Shown here: positions 19,000 through 29,684 of the stretch, in pieces
Layout of the letters: the number at the start of each line of letters is the position of its first letter
How positions within the stretch are numbered: the stretch's first letter is position 1
Origin: Neobacillus pocheonensis
Lineage (GTDB): Bacteria; Bacillota; Bacilli; Bacillales; Cytobacillaceae
Direction: 5' to 3'
Assembly: GCA_023702235.1 (NCBI GenBank)
Contig: JAMQCR010000001.1
Span: 806,001 to 870,000, forward strand
Length of the DNA stretch: 64,000 nt
Position numbers and translations under genes: made by a program
Notes under the pieces: model-generated
What the model was told of the DNA's origin: nothing
Seen by the model: only the letters and a program-made list of their open reading frames with translations
Databases searched by the model: none

Positions 19000-20472
19000 T
19001 CCCCAATGGCCAATCCCCGAATCAGTGCATGAGATTGAAAATTACATGAAACAAAGGGTTGGATTAGGAGTAAGCTTTGATTTAAATATTCGAAAGATAA
19101 AGGTTTTAAAAAAAGATGTGCACATATATTCTATTAGTGGATTATGTGATACTCGATTTGCAATTGAACTAATCGAAGAATTAGTTGAGATTAATGATCA
19201 TGAAAAATTATCTTCAGATGTTTTTAAGATAATTGAAAACCGTCTTTTGAACCAATCTGTACAACCAATCAAATTACTACACGAATTGGTCGACTTTTTA
19301 CTGTCTGGATTAATTGTAGTAGCAATTGATGGTGAAAGTACAGCATTTGTTATTGATGTAAGGAACTACCCTGGGCGCTCGCCGCAGGAACCAGATACAG
19401 AAAAGGTTGTCAGAGGGGCAAGGGATGGTTTTGTTGAAAATATCATTCTTAATACGGCTTTAATAAGAAGGAGAATAAGAGACGAACGGCTTCGATACGA
19501 AATGATAAGAGTTGGAGAACGGTCGTATACAGATGTTTCTTTAGCCTATTTAGAAGATGTGGCGGACCCCGACTTAGTAAATGTTCTTAGAAAAGAATTA
19601 AAGGCTATTGAAATTGATGGGATCCCAATGGCTGATAAAACGATTGAAGAATTTATTTTAAAACAGGGGTTTAATCCATTTCCACTCGTAAGGTATACAG
19701 AGAGAGCAGATGTAGCTGCAGCACATATTTTAGAGGGTCATATTATTATAATTACAGATACATCACCGAGTGTAATTATCACTCCAACTACTTTTTTTCA
19801 TCATGTACAGCATGCGGAGGAATTTCGGGAATCACCGGCATCGGGGACCTTTTTGCGTTGGACTCGATTTTTAGGGATCCTAACGTCGATTATATTGCTT
19901 CCGTTATGGCTGCTATTTGTATTAGAACCATCCTTATTGCCTGATAAGCTCTCTTTTATCGGACCAAATGAACAGACCAATATTCCAATCATTGTTCAAA
20001 TATTTTTAGCTGATTTTGGGATCGAATTTTTAAGGCTCGCAGCCATTCATACCCCAACACCACTTTCAACTGCAATGGGCTTAATTGCGGCGGTGTTAAT
20101 TGGGCAGATTGCCATTAGTGTAGGTCTATTTGTTCCGGAAGTAATACTGTATGTAGCAGTGTCTGGTATTGGGACATTTACAACACCTAGCTATGAGCTA
20201 AGTATAGCCAATAAAATGGCTAGATTAACCCTATTGGCTTTAGTGGCACTATTCCATACACCAGGCTTTGTAATAGGGACTACTTTACTATTTATTTTTC
20301 TTGTCAATACTCGTTCGCTTAATACACCTTATTTTTCTGCCTTCTTCCTTTCGAACCGAAAGGATTCATGCAAATTGTTTTTCGGCGGGCGATACCTGGC
20401 TCCCTTCTCAGACCAAGTATAGTTCACCCGCGAAATCGCTATCGGCAACCACCTAATGCCAATGAGAAATAA
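18983..20472 (+). CDS. spoVAF: Stage V sporulation protein AF (frame broken near C-terminus)
   Basis: GerA-type germinant receptor A-subunit paralogue, about 495 residues when corrected. A large hydrophilic N-terminal domain (1-280) contains [20 protein letters not shown] and [21 protein letters not shown]; several transmembrane segments follow from about residue 285. The frame breaks near 20335: the displaced tail [20 protein letters not shown]...NEK ends at 20472. SpoVAF is not essential for germination in B. subtilis but raises its rate with partner OpcF/YqhR (known from the family). Confidence 0.88.
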
Positions 20473-20535
20473 TTGCAGATTTGTTTCTGTTATGCTAAAG
20501 TAATTTTAATTAAATAGAGGGATAAAGGATTTAAA

Positions 20536-20578
20536 ATAGGCAGTATCTTTTGTAGATTCTGTCTATTTATTTATTTAT
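20536..20578 (+). terminator. Possible terminator between spoVAF and lysA
   Basis: AATAGGCAG...CTGTCTATT forms an imperfect hairpin followed by an AT-rich, T-biased tract. It is weaker than the other terminators in this window. Confidence 0.4.
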
Positions 20579-20636
20579 TATCTTTTTTGTTTGTCTACAT
20601 AAACTGATTATGAATAGAACGGAGAGAGGGAAGGGA

Positions 20637-21941
20637 ATGTATTTTTACGGGACAACAGGCGTTAATAATAAGGGACACTTAGAAATTGGGGGAGTCGATG
20701 CAGTTGAACTAACACAAGAGTTTGGAACTCCCCTTTACGTATATGACGTGGCGTTAATGAGAGAAAGAGCAAAGGGGTTTAAGAAGGCTTTTGAAGAACA
20801 ACAAATAAACGCACAGGTTGCTTATGCTAGCAAAGCGTTTTCGACGATTGCGATGTTACAGCTTGCGGACGAAGAAGGGTTATCACTTGATGTAGTCTCA
20901 GGTGGTGAATTATACACTGCTATCAAAGCGGGTTTTCCTGCAGAAAGAATCCATTTTCATGGAAATAATAAAAGTCGAGAAGAATTGGAAATGGCTTTAG
21001 ACAACAGGATTGGATGCGTGGTTGTTGATAATTTTTATGAATTAGCATTGTTAAAAACAATTTGCTGCGAGAAAGATGCAAAGGTAAACATTCTATTAAG
21101 GATTACTCCAGGGATTGAAGCGCATACGCATGATTATATTTTAACTGGGCAAGAAGATTCGAAATTTGGCTTTGATCTCCAAAATGGGCAAGCGGAAAAA
21201 GCATTACTGACGGCGCTTCAGTGTCATCATTTTGAGGTACTTGGACTTCACTGCCACATTGGATCACAAATATTTGAGACAACAGGTTTTCTACTTGCTG
21301 CAAAAAAAATAGTAGAAAAGATGGAAATATGGAAAAATATGCATTCCTTTGAAGCAAAGGTCCTAAACTTAGGTGGAGGATTTGGAATTCGATATACAAA
21401 GGACGATGAGCCGATCCAACCTTCACAGTACGTGATTGAAATAATTAAAGAAGTAAAAAGATTAACAAAGCAATATTCGCTAAATATGCCGGAGATTTGG
21501 ATAGAGCCAGGACGATCCCTTGTTGGTGATGCAGGGATTACCCTTTACCAAGTCGGCTCTTCCAAAGAAGTTCCTGGTGTTAGGAAGTATTTAGCTGTCG
21601 ATGGTGGAATGAGCGATAATATAAGACCCGCCCTCTACCAGGCAAAGTATGAGGCAGTGCTTGCAAATAAACCGTTAGCAAAAACAGATGAGACGGTTTC
21701 GATTGCCGGCAAATGCTGCGAATCTGGTGATATGCTGATATGGGATTTACCACTGCCTGAAACAGGAGAAGATGATATTCTGGCAGTATTTTGTACAGGT
21801 GCCTATGGTTACTCAATGTCAAACAATTACAACCGCTTGCCGCGGCCGGCTGTCGTTTTTGTTGAAAATGGGGAAGCAAGACTAGTAGTAAAGAGAGAGA
21901 CGTATGAGGATTTAATAAGACTTGATTTACCATTGAAATAA
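20637..21941 (+). CDS. lysA: Diaminopimelate decarboxylase LysA
   Basis: PLP-dependent decarboxylase converting meso-diaminopimelate to lysine, 434 residues. The PLP lysine is in VAYASKAFSTIAM; HFHGNNKSREEL, VLNLGGGFGIRY, IEPGRSLVGDAG and GKCCESGD are the fold-III signatures. ATG 20637 follows GAGAGGGAAGGG and gives the homologue N-terminus MYFYGTTGVNNKGHLEIGG. It directly follows the spoVA operon as in B. subtilis. Confidence 0.95.
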   Translation: MYFYGTTGVNNKGHLEIGGVDAVELTQEFGTPLYVYDVALMRERAKGFKKAFEEQQINAQVAYASKAFSTIAMLQLADEEGLSLDVVSGGELYTAIKAGFPAERIHFHGNNKSREELEMALDNRIGCVVVDNFYELALLKTICCEKDAKVNILLRITPGIEAHTHDYILTGQEDSKFGFDLQNGQAEKALLTALQCHHFEVLGLHCHIGSQIFETTGFLLAAKKIVEKMEIWKNMHSFEAKVLNLGGGFGIRYTKDDEPIQPSQYVIEIIKEVKRLTKQYSLNMPEIWIEPGRSLVGDAGITLYQVGSSKEVPGVRKYLAVDGGMSDNIRPALYQAKYEAVLANKPLAKTDETVSIAGKCCESGDMLIWDLPLPETGEDDILAVFCTGAYGYSMSNNYNRLPRPAVVFVENGEARLVVKRETYEDLIRLDLPLK

Positions 21942-21945
21942 GCTA

Positions 21946-21980
21946 GAGGCTGACTTATAAAAGGGTCAGCCTCTTTTTAT
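21946..21980 (+). terminator. Terminator after lysA
   Basis: GAGGCTGAC/GTCAGCCTC stem followed by TTTTT, five bases after the lysA stop. Confidence 0.9.
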
Positions 21981-22073
21981 TATCTAGAAATAAGGGAATG
22001 GATTAATTCAGGTATATAGTGTAGAATGTAGGACAAGTGCGCCTCTTCATATCTACTTTGAAGGAGATTTTTT

Positions 22074-22169
22074 ATGAAAAGAAATAACTGGGCCGTATTT
22101 AGTATCCTTATTGGTCTATCCGCCGTCTGGGGATTTATCTACTGGGTTTTTATTGGCCCTAAGCATTAG
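22074..22169 (+). CDS. Single-span membrane peptide, 31 residues
   Basis: Short gene encoding MKRNNWAVFSILIGLSAV... and ending FIGPKH. One transmembrane helix is predicted from about residue 6 to 28, with a basic N-terminus. AAGGAG lies eight bases before the ATG, which supports translation. It is isolated between lysA and ribT. Family not recognised. Confidence 0.55.
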   Translation: MKRNNWAVFSILIGLSAVWGFIYWVFIGPKH

Positions 22170-22328
22170 TAATATTAGGATTGATGAATAAACATTAATT
22201 CTGTATGATGGTTGGTAGTGAAACATTATTAGCTCAAGCAACATATAATAGACAAAATTGTTTAGTAACCGTTCATTTTATAAAAAGACTATTGCTAACT
22301 AAACCTGGGATTTTCATGGTTTATTTAA

Positions 22329-22731
<403 letters not shown>

Positions 22732-22748
<17 letters not shown>

Positions 22749-23253
22749 TTTCTTGTAATGCAAGAACTCGTTCTTGAATGATACTAGTCCTGTCCCGTAA
22801 TTTATGGCGGTGTATTAAGCCTTCTTTTGCAAAGTCACTTTCTTTCCCCCATATAAATCCGGATTGTTTACAGTCCTCTATGCATGTTTTTAGAAGAAAT
22901 AGGTCGCAAATTGGCAAATTAAAGCTTGTGTAGGCTTCTTCTTTTTCGATAGTGGTGAACCGTTTATGTAACAATGGGATCAAAATAGTGGAATCTAAAC
23001 CAAGACTGGTTAATGAAGATGATTGTCTTTTAAAAATAGTTAATGCTTTTTCTAACGTTCTTTTTGCACCTTTAAAATTGGCACGGCGGTGATGATAGGT
23101 AGATACAGCTAACTGTATAAAGCCTACCCAAATGGAATCTTTGTTTCCTTTATCATTTTCTTTCCAGTACTCTTCAAGTATTTCATGGCACTCAAAATAA
23201 TCCCTGTCACCATGAAAATGCATTAAATATTGAACGAACTCTTTTGGATACAA
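22732..23253 (-). CDS. ypuF: DUF309 protein YpuF
   Basis: A 173-residue DUF309 protein. The family motif HFHGDRDYFECHEILEEYWKE is at the N-terminus, followed by FIQLAVSTYHHRRANFKGA. TTG at 23253 after GGGAGGGGGATC gives the homologue length (174 in B. subtilis); the longer in-frame extension has no ribosome binding site. Helical, function unknown; conserved ahead of scpA. Confidence 0.85.
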
Positions 23254-23356
23254 AAGATCCCCCTCCCGAATGTTATTTATATAGTTTAGCACATTGTGAA
23301 CGCAAAAAGCCCGCCTAAACAACGGGCTTTGAGTTCTTACTCATAATATCTTGGTA

Positions 23357-23452
23357 TTAGTAGACCCAGGAAGCACCAACGATAATTAACAAAATGAATA
23401 GAACTACGATTAACGCAAATCCGCCACCGAAACCGCCTACGCCATCAGACAT
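23357..23452 (-). CDS. YjcZ family sporulation peptide
   Basis: A 31-residue peptide MSDGVGGFGGGFALIVVLFI...VGASWVY. A Gly-rich N-terminus, one hydrophobic helix and the terminal Trp-Val-Tyr are hallmarks of the YjcZ/SscA-type spore peptides of Bacillus. GGAGG lies about eight bases upstream of ATG 23452. Expected to be made during sporulation, by family knowledge. Confidence 0.85.
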   Translation of the reverse strand: MSDGVGGFGGGFALIVVLFILLIIVGASWVY

Positions 23453-23659
23453 ATTCAAAACCTCCTAAAAATTTTTGTTCTTTTCCTTGTCATCATATGT
23501 AGGGGATTTGTCCAATGTTATGGGCAATCATCATGTTTTCGCGATTAAAGACGGTTTGCGGTTGATTTTACTATTGGATAACCTATTTGAATCCTCTATA
23601 CTATTAATAGTCCTTTTGTATGTAAGATGAATTTTTTAAAAGAAATTTGGTGAGATATT

Positions 23660-24424
23660 ATGCCATACCAGGTGAAAATCGATGCCTTTGAAGGTCCATT
23701 GGATTTACTTCTCCATTTAATTAATGGACTTGAAATTGATATATATGATATTCCTGTTGCTCAAATAACCGAGCAATATTTAATTTACATTAAAACAATG
23801 AATGAATTAAAGCTAGATGTTGCGAGTGAATTTTTAGTGATGGCCGCAACCTTGCTGGCAATTAAAAGTAAGATGCTATTGCCACAGCATGAAGCGGTTA
23901 TCGATGAAGATGATTTTGAAAATTCCTTTGAAGAAGACCCAAGAGATGAGCTCGTTGAGAAATTAATCGAATATCGAAAATACAAAGAAGCAGCACAAGA
24001 CCTAAAATCAATGGAGGAAGAACGGGCCCTTATGTATACGAAGCCTCCAAGTGATCTTTCCGGTTTTGCAAAAGAAATACAACCAGAACAAACGGAATTA
24101 AATGTCTCCCTTTATGATATGTTAGCTGCTTTTCAAAAATTATTACGAAGAAAGAAACTACAACGCCCGCTTGTCACCAAGATTGCCCGTCAGGAAATAT
24201 CGATTGAGAAAAGAATGTATGAAATTATGGATGAATTGAAGCAGATAAAAGGGCGAAAAAGATTTGATACTTTATTTCCATACCCTGCAAAGGAGCATAT
24301 CGTTGTAACGTTCCTTGCCATACTTGAGCTGATAAAAAGGAAAGAAATTGATGTGGAACAGCAAGAAAACTTTGGCGAAATCTTTGTTGAAGCTGTAAGG
24401 GAAGGAGCAGATGTGGTTGGATAA
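23660..24424 (+). CDS. scpA: Segregation and condensation protein ScpA
   Basis: A 254-residue kleisin bridging Smc heads in chromosome condensation. The N-terminal [20 protein letters not shown] is diagnostic, then [20 protein letters not shown]; the C-terminal winged helix ends around [19 protein letters not shown]. It overlaps scpB by 14 bases, so translation is coupled. Confidence 0.95.
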   Translation: MPYQVKIDAFEGPLDLLLHLINGLEIDIYDIPVAQITEQYLIYIKTMNELKLDVASEFLVMAATLLAIKSKMLLPQHEAVIDEDDFENSFEEDPRDELVEKLIEYRKYKEAAQDLKSMEEERALMYTKPPSDLSGFAKEIQPEQTELNVSLYDMLAAFQKLLRRKKLQRPLVTKIARQEISIEKRMYEIMDELKQIKGRKRFDTLFPYPAKEHIVVTFLAILELIKRKEIDVEQQENFGEIFVEAVREGADVVG

Positions 24425-25004
24425 TATTAATTGGAATGGTATATTGGAAAGTCTATTATTTGCAGCGGGAGATGAAGGACTTTCATTAAAACAATTGGCA
24501 GAGGTCTTGGAAGTTGATACACTGAAGGCGGGAGAAATCGTTGAAGAATTAAGAAAAGAATATGAGCGAAACAACAAACGGGGAATTATGATTGTTCAGC
24601 TAGCTGGAACCTATCAGCTTGCAACCAAAAAAGAGAATGCAGCCTATCTGAAGAAACTGGTGGATTCTCCGAATACAGCGACCTTGTCGCAGGCTGCGCT
24701 AGAGACTTTAGCTATCATTGCTTATAAACAGCCAATCACTAGAGCAGAAATTGAAGAAATTCGAGGTGTGAAAACAGAAAGACCCCTGCATACCCTGATG
24801 TCCAAAGTACTTATTAAAGAAGTGGGACGTGCTGAAGGTACGGGAAGAGCCTTTCTTTATGGGACCACAAAGGAGTTTCTTGATTATTTTGGTTTAAAAA
24901 GTATTGAGGAATTACCTCAGCTTCCTGAAAAAGTGGATGAAGAGTTTGTCCAAGAGGAAGCGGACTTATTTTTTGAGAAATTTCAAGAAACGATTAACTC
25001 TTAA
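24411..25004 (+). CDS. scpB: Segregation and condensation protein ScpB
   Basis: A 197-residue tandem winged-helix protein that binds ScpA. Conserved [49 protein letters not shown] and [18 protein letters not shown]. An acidic C-terminal tail follows, as usual. Co-transcribed with scpA. Confidence 0.95.
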   Translation: MWLDNINWNGILESLLFAAGDEGLSLKQLAEVLEVDTLKAGEIVEELRKEYERNNKRGIMIVQLAGTYQLATKKENAAYLKKLVDSPNTATLSQAALETLAIIAYKQPITRAEIEEIRGVKTERPLHTLMSKVLIKEVGRAEGTGRAFLYGTTKEFLDYFGLKSIEELPQLPEKVDEEFVQEEADLFFEKFQETINS

Positions 25005-25113
25005 TTTCTTGCATTTATGTTAAAATAAATGTACGTTAATAAAAATATGGATATTTACATCGTTTTAATAAATTAATGATTGTTTAGTTAATGGCTGAAG
25101 GAGATGGATTCAT

Positions 25114-25533
25114 TTGCTTATTAAAGAATTTATAGGGTATGAATTAGAAAAAGAAAAATCAAATACGTCTGAAGACTTTTTCAATAGAAGTGAAGTTACT
25201 TTTATTGAAGATGGTTTGGAAAAAACACTTCATGTATTGTATGTTAGATACTTCGATGAGATATTTAATGAATTCACTCCCTTCGAGCAAAATCCTATCT
25301 GGAAAGATGGAGATAATGAGGTTTTAATTAAGGACATCGTCGCACTTGTTTGCTTGATTAAAAACCCTGGATTACGCCATCGTAAACGTTTATACATTAA
25401 TTCTAAACAAGAGTTTGCCTTCTATTTTCAAGATATTGATTTTAATAAGTTACCAGAAATATTTCTTTCTATAAAACAAAAGAAAAGCTTTGAGCTTCGT
25501 TCACCGCTTGAATTTATTTTGCAACCAAATTAA
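25114..25533 (+). CDS. Uncharacterised protein between scpB and ypuI
   Basis: A 139-residue soluble, acidic protein starting LLIKEFIGYELEKEKSN. TTG 25114 is supported by AAGGAGA eight bases upstream. No signal peptide, membrane segment or catalytic motif is recognised. It contains a Phe/Tyr-rich region (VLYVRYFDEIFNEFTPFE) and ends FELRSPLEFILQPN. B. subtilis has no gene at this position. Codon use resembles its neighbours, so it appears native. Confidence 0.7.
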   Translation: MLIKEFIGYELEKEKSNTSEDFFNRSEVTFIEDGLEKTLHVLYVRYFDEIFNEFTPFEQNPIWKDGDNEVLIKDIVALVCLIKNPGLRHRKRLYINSKQEFAFYFQDIDFNKLPEIFLSIKQKKSFELRSPLEFILQPN

Positions 25534-25566
25534 GCATAAATGTTAAAAATTTTCGGAGGTGTAAAT

Positions 25567-26055
25567 ATGGGAAATACATTAGTAAAATCTCAATTGAATG
25601 ACGTTAAGGAATTTTTAAAAAGGACAATTATTACACTTGAAGACTTTTTGAATGAATCAACTCTTTCACAAATGGATTTAGAAAACGCGGAAGATCGTAA
25701 TTACTATAAATTAATTTTTTCTAATTTACGAAAACTGGTTGTTTATAGTGAAGAAAGTTTAGACTCTTGTGCTGTTATATTGCAAAGTGATCCATTTCAA
25801 AAAGCTGCTGCTGAAAAAACTCTTTATCGAATTTATCACCAATGTATAGAAGAGTTTTTTTCACCTAAGAATGATGCCTGGTTTGAAGATAGCCGATCCG
25901 CGTATACTGGAAAGAACTCAATCAAGTTCTATCGAAATGTAGTTGAAAATCTTCAGCAATTAGTCAAAGGTCTAGAAGGTGAATTTCAGAGGATTAGAGA
26001 AGAACTTGAATTTTATGAAACTGATTACCGAACAAAAATGATCCAGTCTAAATAG
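25567..26055 (+). CDS. ypuI: DUF3907 protein YpuI
   Basis: A 162-residue YpuI homologue. Diagnostic segments are IYHQCIEEFFSPKNDAWFED, SRSAYTGKNSIKF and ELEFYETDYRTKM. The start is ATG 25567 with CGGAGGTG five bases upstream, not the earlier in-frame ATG. Function unknown; the position after scpB is conserved. Confidence 0.85.
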   Translation: MGNTLVKSQLNDVKEFLKRTIITLEDFLNESTLSQMDLENAEDRNYYKLIFSNLRKLVVYSEESLDSCAVILQSDPFQKAAAEKTLYRIYHQCIEEFFSPKNDAWFEDSRSAYTGKNSIKFYRNVVENLQQLVKGLEGEFQRIREELEFYETDYRTKMIQSK

Positions 26056-26062
26056 TTCCATT

Positions 26063-26116
26063 GAAGGCTTTTCCTTTGGTATCTTTAGATACTTCTTTAG
26101 GAACAGCCTTTTTTCT
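26063..26116 (+). terminator. Probable terminator after ypuI
   Basis: AAGGCTTTTCCT pairs imperfectly with AGGAACAGCCTTTTTT, giving a long stem-loop ending in a T run. Confidence 0.5.
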
Positions 26117-26190
26117 TTTCCAGCCAATCGTTCTTATCACCGATGTTTCTACATACCATTTTCTATCTAGATTAAATTTTCAAAAGCAAG

Positions 26191-27098
26191 ATGGAAATGA
26201 GGGATATGATGGACCGTTTTAGTGGCTATGTAAGGGAAATATTTGAATGGAATGAACAAATGAAACAATTTCTTGTTTCAGAGAAGGTAGGGGAAGATAC
26301 AGAATTATGGGAGCAGCTAGATGACTTTACGGAATTGATAGAAAATACAAGAAGGGAATTAACAGATTCTGAACTGCTTAATTTGCAATCGAAGGCTGAG
26401 CATATCCATGAGCAAATGGAGGGCTACTTTAGAAAAAAGCAAGAAAACGGGAATATTTGGGTAGTTGAAAAACATGTTCCCCCAGGTGGTCACACTCTTC
26501 CAGAACTGCCTTATTCCTATCAAGCACTAGAACCTTATATTTCCGAAGAAATCATGAAGCTTCACCATGATAAGCATCATGGGCCTATGTTGATGGTTTA
26601 AACAGGGCTGAATTACAATTGAAAAAGGCAAGGGAGACAAATGATTTCTCTCTTATTAAACACTGGTCAAGAGAGTTGGCCTTTCATGGTTCGGGGCATT
26701 ATCTTCATACTATTTTTTGGAAAAATATGAGCCCCAATGGAGGATCAAGTCCTCATGGCCTTTTAAAAGGAGAAATAGAAAATTATTTTGGTAGTTTTGA
26801 TACTTTTAAAAAACAGTTCTCTGAAGCTGCCAAACAAGTAGAAGGAGTAGGCTGGGCACTACTAGTCTGGTCACCAAGAGCAAGACATTTGGAGGTTTTA
26901 CAATCTGAAAGGCATATGCTATTAACTCAATGGGATACGATCCCTCTTCTAGTCCTGGATGTTTGGGAGCATGCCTATTATCTCCAGTATAAAAACAATC
27001 GTTCTCAGTACGTTGAAAATTGGTGGAACCTTGTCAACTGGAATGATGTAGAAATACGATATGAAAAAGCTGCTGATATAAAATGGCCTGCTTTCTAA
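26191..27098 (+). CDS. sodF: Iron/manganese superoxide dismutase SodF (frame broken)
   Basis: Superoxide dismutase of the Fe/Mn family with an N-terminal helical extension of about 90 residues, as in Bacillus SodF. The catalytic part starts at [18 protein letters not shown]. Metal ligands are the His in MKLHHDKHH, the His in HYLHTIFW, and Asp/His in [15 protein letters not shown]. The frame breaks near 26580: the first frame stops after [10 protein letters not shown], and the second resumes [17 protein letters not shown]. The exact start is uncertain (ATG 26191, 26197 or about 26209), as no strong ribosome binding site is seen. Corrected length is about 300. Confidence 0.88.
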
Positions 27099-27117
27099 GG
27101 TTAAGATATAAATAGAT

Positions 27118-27157
27118 AAAAGCAATCGATTTAGCATCGATTGCTTTTGTTTTTTTC
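27118..27157 (+). terminator. Terminator after sodF
   Basis: AAAGCAATCGAT/ATCGATTGCTTT perfect stem followed by TGTTTTTTT. Confidence 0.9.
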
Positions 27158-27229
27158 CGTACATATTGTCATATCAGACCTTGAAATGCATAAACTTGTA
27201 CAAATAAAGAAGGGGACGAGGTTAAGCTA

Positions 27230-28375
27230 ATGAGAATGATTTTGAAGCTAGTCATTTTTGCCATCATGGTCTCAATAATCATTGCCAACATTCCTCGAAA
27301 GGTGGATGCTTCCGTTTCCGTTAGTGCACAAAGTGCTATTTTAATGGAGCAAAATTCGGGTCGTATCCTTTATGAGAAGGATGCAAATACAAAAAGAAGA
27401 ATTGCAAGCATAACGAAAATCATGACAGCGATTCTTGCCATTGAATCGGGAAAAATGAATCGAAATGTGAAGGTAAGTGAACAAGCGACACATGCTGAAG
27501 GTTCATCGATTTATTTAAAGCCAGGTGAAAAAATTAAGCTTAAAGACTTGGTTTATGGTTTAATGCTAAGATCCGGGAATGATGCAGCGGTAGCAATCGC
27601 TGAGTATGTAGGGGGAAGTGTTGACGGCTTTGCGTTATTAATGAATCAAAAGGCGAGGGAAATTGGCATGTATAATACTCATTTTACCAATCCCCATGGT
27701 CTTGATGATTCTAAGGACCATTATTCCACAGCATATGACATGGCTGTCCTAATGCGTTATGCGATGCAAAATAAAACATTTCAAACTATTTCCGGAACGA
27801 AAGTATATCGGTCCCCGAATCCTACCGAAGCTTGGGATCGAGTTTGGAAAAATAAAAACCGACTATTAACAAAATACCAATATTGTACCGGAGGAAAAAC
27901 TGGCTATACAAAACTGGCAAAAAGAACCCTCGTTACAACGGCTACAAAAGGTGATATGAGTTTAATAGCGGTAACCTTGAATGATTCGGATGATTGGAAC
28001 GATCATATTTCCATGTACGAAAGTGGATTTAAAGGGTTCGATATGGCAGAAGTCCTTCCTAAAGGGAAAATTGATATTGTGAATAATAACGATTATAAGG
28101 ATCATTTATTTCTAAAGGATTCCGTTGTTTATCCAGCCACGAACAAGGAAATGAGTTTATTCTCAGTAAAGTATAAATTAACTAAGCCAACTAAAAGCAG
28201 AGGGAACCCTAAGATAAAGGAGAGTGTCGTTGGCAAGGCAGAAGTGTATTTGGATGGAAAAGTCGTGAAGGAAGCGCCGATTTACTATCAAAACATTCCT
28301 ATAAAGAAGAAAGGTCTATTTGACTTTGTGAAGGACCTCTTTTTAACAGTATTTGGTGTAAGAGCAAATGGTTAA
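27230..28375 (+). CDS. dacB: D-alanyl-D-alanine carboxypeptidase DacB (PBP5*)
   Basis: Sporulation carboxypeptidase that lowers cross-linking of spore cortex. A signal peptide (LVIFAIMVSIIIANIPRKVDA) precedes SITKIMTAIL (SxxK), RSGNDAAVAIAEY (SxN) and GGKTGYTKLAKRT (KTG). 381 residues, as in B. subtilis. First gene of dacB-spmA-spmB; its end overlaps spmA by eight bases. Confidence 0.94.
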   Translation: MRMILKLVIFAIMVSIIIANIPRKVDASVSVSAQSAILMEQNSGRILYEKDANTKRRIASITKIMTAILAIESGKMNRNVKVSEQATHAEGSSIYLKPGEKIKLKDLVYGLMLRSGNDAAVAIAEYVGGSVDGFALLMNQKAREIGMYNTHFTNPHGLDDSKDHYSTAYDMAVLMRYAMQNKTFQTISGTKVYRSPNPTEAWDRVWKNKNRLLTKYQYCTGGKTGYTKLAKRTLVTTATKGDMSLIAVTLNDSDDWNDHISMYESGFKGFDMAEVLPKGKIDIVNNNDYKDHLFLKDSVVYPATNKEMSLFSVKYKLTKPTKSRGNPKIKESVVGKAEVYLDGKVVKEAPIYYQNIPIKKKGLFDFVKDLFLTVFGVRANG

Positions 28376-28955
28376 TTACATTTGGGTATTTATGACAATT
28401 GTTGGCGTTGTGTTTGCACTATTTAATGGAACAATGGAGGATGTGAATAAAGCCATCTTTGATGGGGCGAAGGAAGCTGTAACTCTTTGTATTGGATTAA
28501 TTAGTATTCTCGTATTTTGGCTTGGTATGATGCGAATTGCCGAAAAATCGGGACTTCTTAATCACCTATCGAAATTATTTCGTCCCTTAGTCAAACGTTT
28601 ATTTCCTGAAGTGCCAGCCAATCATCCTGCAATGGGCTATATTTTATCCAATATGATTGCTAATATGTTCGGTTTAGGCAATGCAGCAACCCCTCTTGGC
28701 ATCAAAGCAATGGAAGAGTTACAGCAATTAAATGGCGGAAAAGACTCAGCAAGTCGATCCATGATTACCTTTTTGGCAATAAATACAGCGAGCATCACCA
28801 TCATCCCCACAACGGTTATTGCCATTAGAATGAACTATCATTCTGCCTCTCCTACTGAAATTGTTGTGCCCACATTAATTGCGACAATCATATCGGCAAT
28901 TGGGGCAATATTAATTGACCGCTATTTTTATTATCGAAGAAGCCGAAAAGGATGA
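28368..28955 (+). CDS. spmA: Spore maturation protein SpmA
   Basis: A 195-residue membrane protein of the nucleoside-recognition (Gate) fold. Segments GLISILVFWLGMMRIAEKSG and NMIANMFGLGNAATPLGIKA are diagnostic. SpmA and SpmB are needed for full spore core dehydration. Six bases separate it from spmB. Confidence 0.93.
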   Translation: MVNYIWVFMTIVGVVFALFNGTMEDVNKAIFDGAKEAVTLCIGLISILVFWLGMMRIAEKSGLLNHLSKLFRPLVKRLFPEVPANHPAMGYILSNMIANMFGLGNAATPLGIKAMEELQQLNGGKDSASRSMITFLAINTASITIIPTTVIAIRMNYHSASPTEIVVPTLIATIISAIGAILIDRYFYYRRSRKG

Positions 28956-28961
28956 AAAAGC

Positions 28962-29500
28962 ATGGAATTTATTTCGCTTATTTCACTAGCATTTATCCCC
29001 CTATTAATAGGTTTTATTCTGTTATACGGGACATTTAAACAAGTGCCTACCTATGAAAGCTTTGTGGAGGGCGGCAAAGAAGGAATTAAAATTGCGATAT
29101 CAATTATTCCGTTTCTTGTTGGAATGCTTGTTGCCATCTCTGTTTTTCGGGCCTTTCAGGTGCATTGGAGGCATTAATGAAATGGATTCGTCCAATTATG
29201 GAATCAATTGGTATGCCTGCTGAAATTGTCCCCTTAGTGTTCATTAGACCTATTTCAGGTACTGCTGCACTTGGAATGACAAGCGATTTAATTGCCCAAC
29301 ATGGACCTGATTCCTTTATTGGCAGACTTGCTTCCGTTTTGCAAGGAAGTACAGATACTACCCTATACGTTATAACGGTTTATTTTGGGGCAGTAGGAAT
29401 TAAAAAAATGGGGGATGCCCTAAAAGTGGGGCTTCTGGCTGATTTAGTTGGAATTGTTGCGGCAATTGCTGTTGTTGCATTTTTGTTTGGGAATAAATAG
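28962..29500 (+). CDS. spmB: Spore maturation protein SpmB (frame broken)
   Basis: Gate-fold membrane protein, about 178 residues when corrected. The N-terminal part reads VPTYESFVEGGKEGIKIAIS up to VAISVFRA, and the frame then breaks near 29158. The second frame resumes SGALEALMKWIRPIMESIGM and contains PLVFIRPISGTAALGMTSDL and QGSTDTTLYVITVYFG. Partner of SpmA. Confidence 0.92.
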
Positions 29501-29522
29501 TCCCCCATTGATAAAATGTGGG

Positions 29523-29573
29523 AAAAAGCAAATGGCAAGTGGCCTGAGTCCCAGGAGCTTGCTTTTTTATTTT
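29523..29573 (+). terminator. Terminator of the dacB-spmAB operon
   Basis: AAAAAGCAA...TTGCTTTTTT encloses an inner complementary arm and is followed by T-rich sequence. Confidence 0.65.
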
Positions 29574-29684
29574 TCTATACTATTCAATATCCTTGACTTT
29601 GAAAAGTGAAGAAGTTGTGTCATAATTCATAAGGATAGATATATGAATTCGTTTTCTTTATTAAGGTACATATGAGGTGGAAAT

